Shown piece after piece: positions 6,101 through 6,258 of a stretch of DNA of 6,258 bases. The notes under the pieces are model-generated. The model made no database searches and was not told where the DNA came from. It saw only the letters and a list, made by a program, of their open reading frames with translations. Made by a program: the position numbers and the translations under genes. Source of the DNA: Anaerolineae bacterium (GTDB taxonomy: Bacteria; Chloroflexota; Anaerolineae; J102); assembly GCA_026985975.1 (NCBI GenBank), contig JALSPL010000560.1:1-6258 (forward strand), read 5' to 3'. Numbering within the stretch: position 1 is the stretch's first letter; each line of letters opens with the position of its first letter.

Positions 6101-6258
6101 ACTGGACCCCGGCTATTACGACACCTATCTGCGTCTGGCGCAGTTGGAACTGGATGAACAGAATTGGGAAGCAGCCTACGACGCCTACAAAAAAGTCACG
6201 GACCTGAATCCCAAAGACCCCCGCGGATACAGCGGCATGGCTTACGCCCTGGCCAAGA
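3105..6258 (+). CDS. Large O-antigen ligase/polymerase-like membrane protein with C-terminal TPRs (3' end outside window)
   Basis: One open frame runs from ATG 3105 to the window edge without a stop (1051 codons plus one base), so the C-terminus is missing. About a dozen hydrophobic helices occupy residues 15-360, starting with ETAWLLALILAPLFF and VYSQRVFEPDK. Wzy_C-like signatures follow: RVAGNMGNSIFLAAY (181-195), FTQSRGPWIGL (244-254), a large extracytoplasmic loop (about 361-470) with GRVRVLIWQG (389-398), GYGPESM (428-434) and SHNETFDSLVNTGILGF (459-475), then further helices to about 607. A Pro/Ala and Lys/Arg linker (about 612-643, with KRKGKNKKRRERR) leads to a second block of about five helices (659-840). 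TPR-like repeats start near 847, the clearest at 971-1038 (for example NEWGSIYAQLGQPDKARERF). Wzy_C proteins join or polymerise lipid-linked glycans outside the inner membrane; the substrate here cannot be told. No Shine-Dalgarno site is visible, and ATG 3105 was chosen for its fit to the first helix. It lies 120 bp after ppaC and may be cotranscribed. Confidence 0.88.
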   Translation, partial: MTSKLTKYADALMETAWLLALILAPLFFDVYSQRVFEPDKISLVRTVALFGLVAGVVKLFETWRTGGDNAAAGTQEKPASFWRKPLVWPVLALMAAYLLSTALSVVPRQSFWGSYQRLQGTFTMLSYIILFFITLGALQRQEQWRRFQYTVILVSLPIALYGVIQHYQLDPLPWGGDTTQRVAGNMGNSIFLAAYLIMAMPLTLERLIHATRKMLLDSRGSTTDALAAGALLFILVIQALAILFTQSRGPWIGLAMGLYIFGLLVLTSLRQQAGGRKSMAMRDLMLGAGMGLLGLAALAGGLIAMARLSGIAGGLLLLLAVSVALALYLVPLFRKSGWRWLWLSFITQSLAVALLVALLNLSPTFLPGFQNIPYVGRLAKLMDFEHGTGRVRVLIWQGVVDMMLRPHEPLQFPDGHTDALNPIRPLIGYGPESMWVAYNRFYRPELGELEHRNASPDRSHNETFDSLVNTGILGFLAYFALFFSIFYYALNWLGLIADKFSRYLFFVLGISGAAVGVIVPWLMGVPEFLGVGMPLGFIIGILIYITYAAFRGSEEISSLQRRHLLIIAIFATLVAHFFEIHFGIAIVATRTYFFILTAVLIALGTEQLSFRPRPAVAVPAAPSPAQTAGKRKGKNKKRRERRGSSLRRETDAELSLARMLLPFGMILAIVLLVMDWDYISGQIGSASAFTIFLKSWLVHLSHGAVVAGPGVITLVVFTVVVGVVLALDEVWRRSASGSEASKGALAMLGLSLGVWVIGGAIIASQLTQLPANTPAMQQAGRIANTITWFYALIFLAGLALMAILVWNDRRRTQHWALRPWLSGLGAGAVLLLAVIITVNVNLNLVRADIYFKIGQGADARGDWRTALAFYEKASELAPKEDYYLLFRGRAFLENARQAKDADQRNALFKRAEEILLRARALNPLNTDHTANLARFYGTEAGYLTDPAARRIVLEKASDNYRIATTLSPHAAHLQNEWGSIYAQLGQPDKARERFRHSLELDPGYYDTYLRLAQLELDEQNWEAAYDAYKKVTDLNPKDPRGYSGMAYALAK

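Overview
The window reads as high-GC bacterial chromosome. The best lineage guess is Chloroflexota (Anaerolineae-like). That guess rests on remembered family resemblance: a CBS-domain family II pyrophosphatase, a very large O-antigen-ligase/TPR membrane protein whose N-terminus carries a VYSQRVFEPDK-type motif, and intergenic DNA packed with palindromic repeats. No marker gene fixes the taxonomy. All supported genes lie on the + strand.

Positions 1-932 hold no convincing gene. They form a mosaic repeat array in which a 51-52 bp unit (called S here; it starts TATTTTC or TATTTAC and ends GATGAAAAT or a variant) alternates with larger, mutually unrelated palindromic cassettes. The order is D', S1, A, S2, B, S3, C, S4, D, S5, A', S6. 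Cassette types A and D each occur twice, so the block D-S-A-S brackets the middle block B-S-C-S. The last, truncated S copy supplies the ribosome binding site of the first gene.

Positions 935-1417 encode a 160-residue coiled-coil protein resembling a short PspA/IM30. A 48-codon ORF overlaps its stop by ATGA (1414-1560) and may be a small coupled gene. A possible promoter lies at 1535-1561. Positions 1626-2984 encode a manganese-dependent family II inorganic pyrophosphatase with two CBS domains inserted in its DHH domain and all expected metal ligands present. A 120 bp gap follows, containing a perfect hairpin flanked by two imperfect direct repeats, one of which includes the end of the pyrophosphatase gene.

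From 3105 to the window edge runs one uninterrupted reading frame of at least 1051 codons. It encodes a polytopic membrane protein with an O-antigen ligase/polymerase (Wzy_C-like) core, a basic linker, a second membrane block and C-terminal TPRs. It is cut off by the window.

The genes do not form an obvious pathway. PspA-like proteins act at the membrane, pyrophosphatase removes PPi made by biosynthesis (including nucleotide-sugar synthesis), and the ligase-like protein would act on lipid-linked glycans. A common cell-envelope theme is possible but is inference. The most unusual element is the upstream repeat array.
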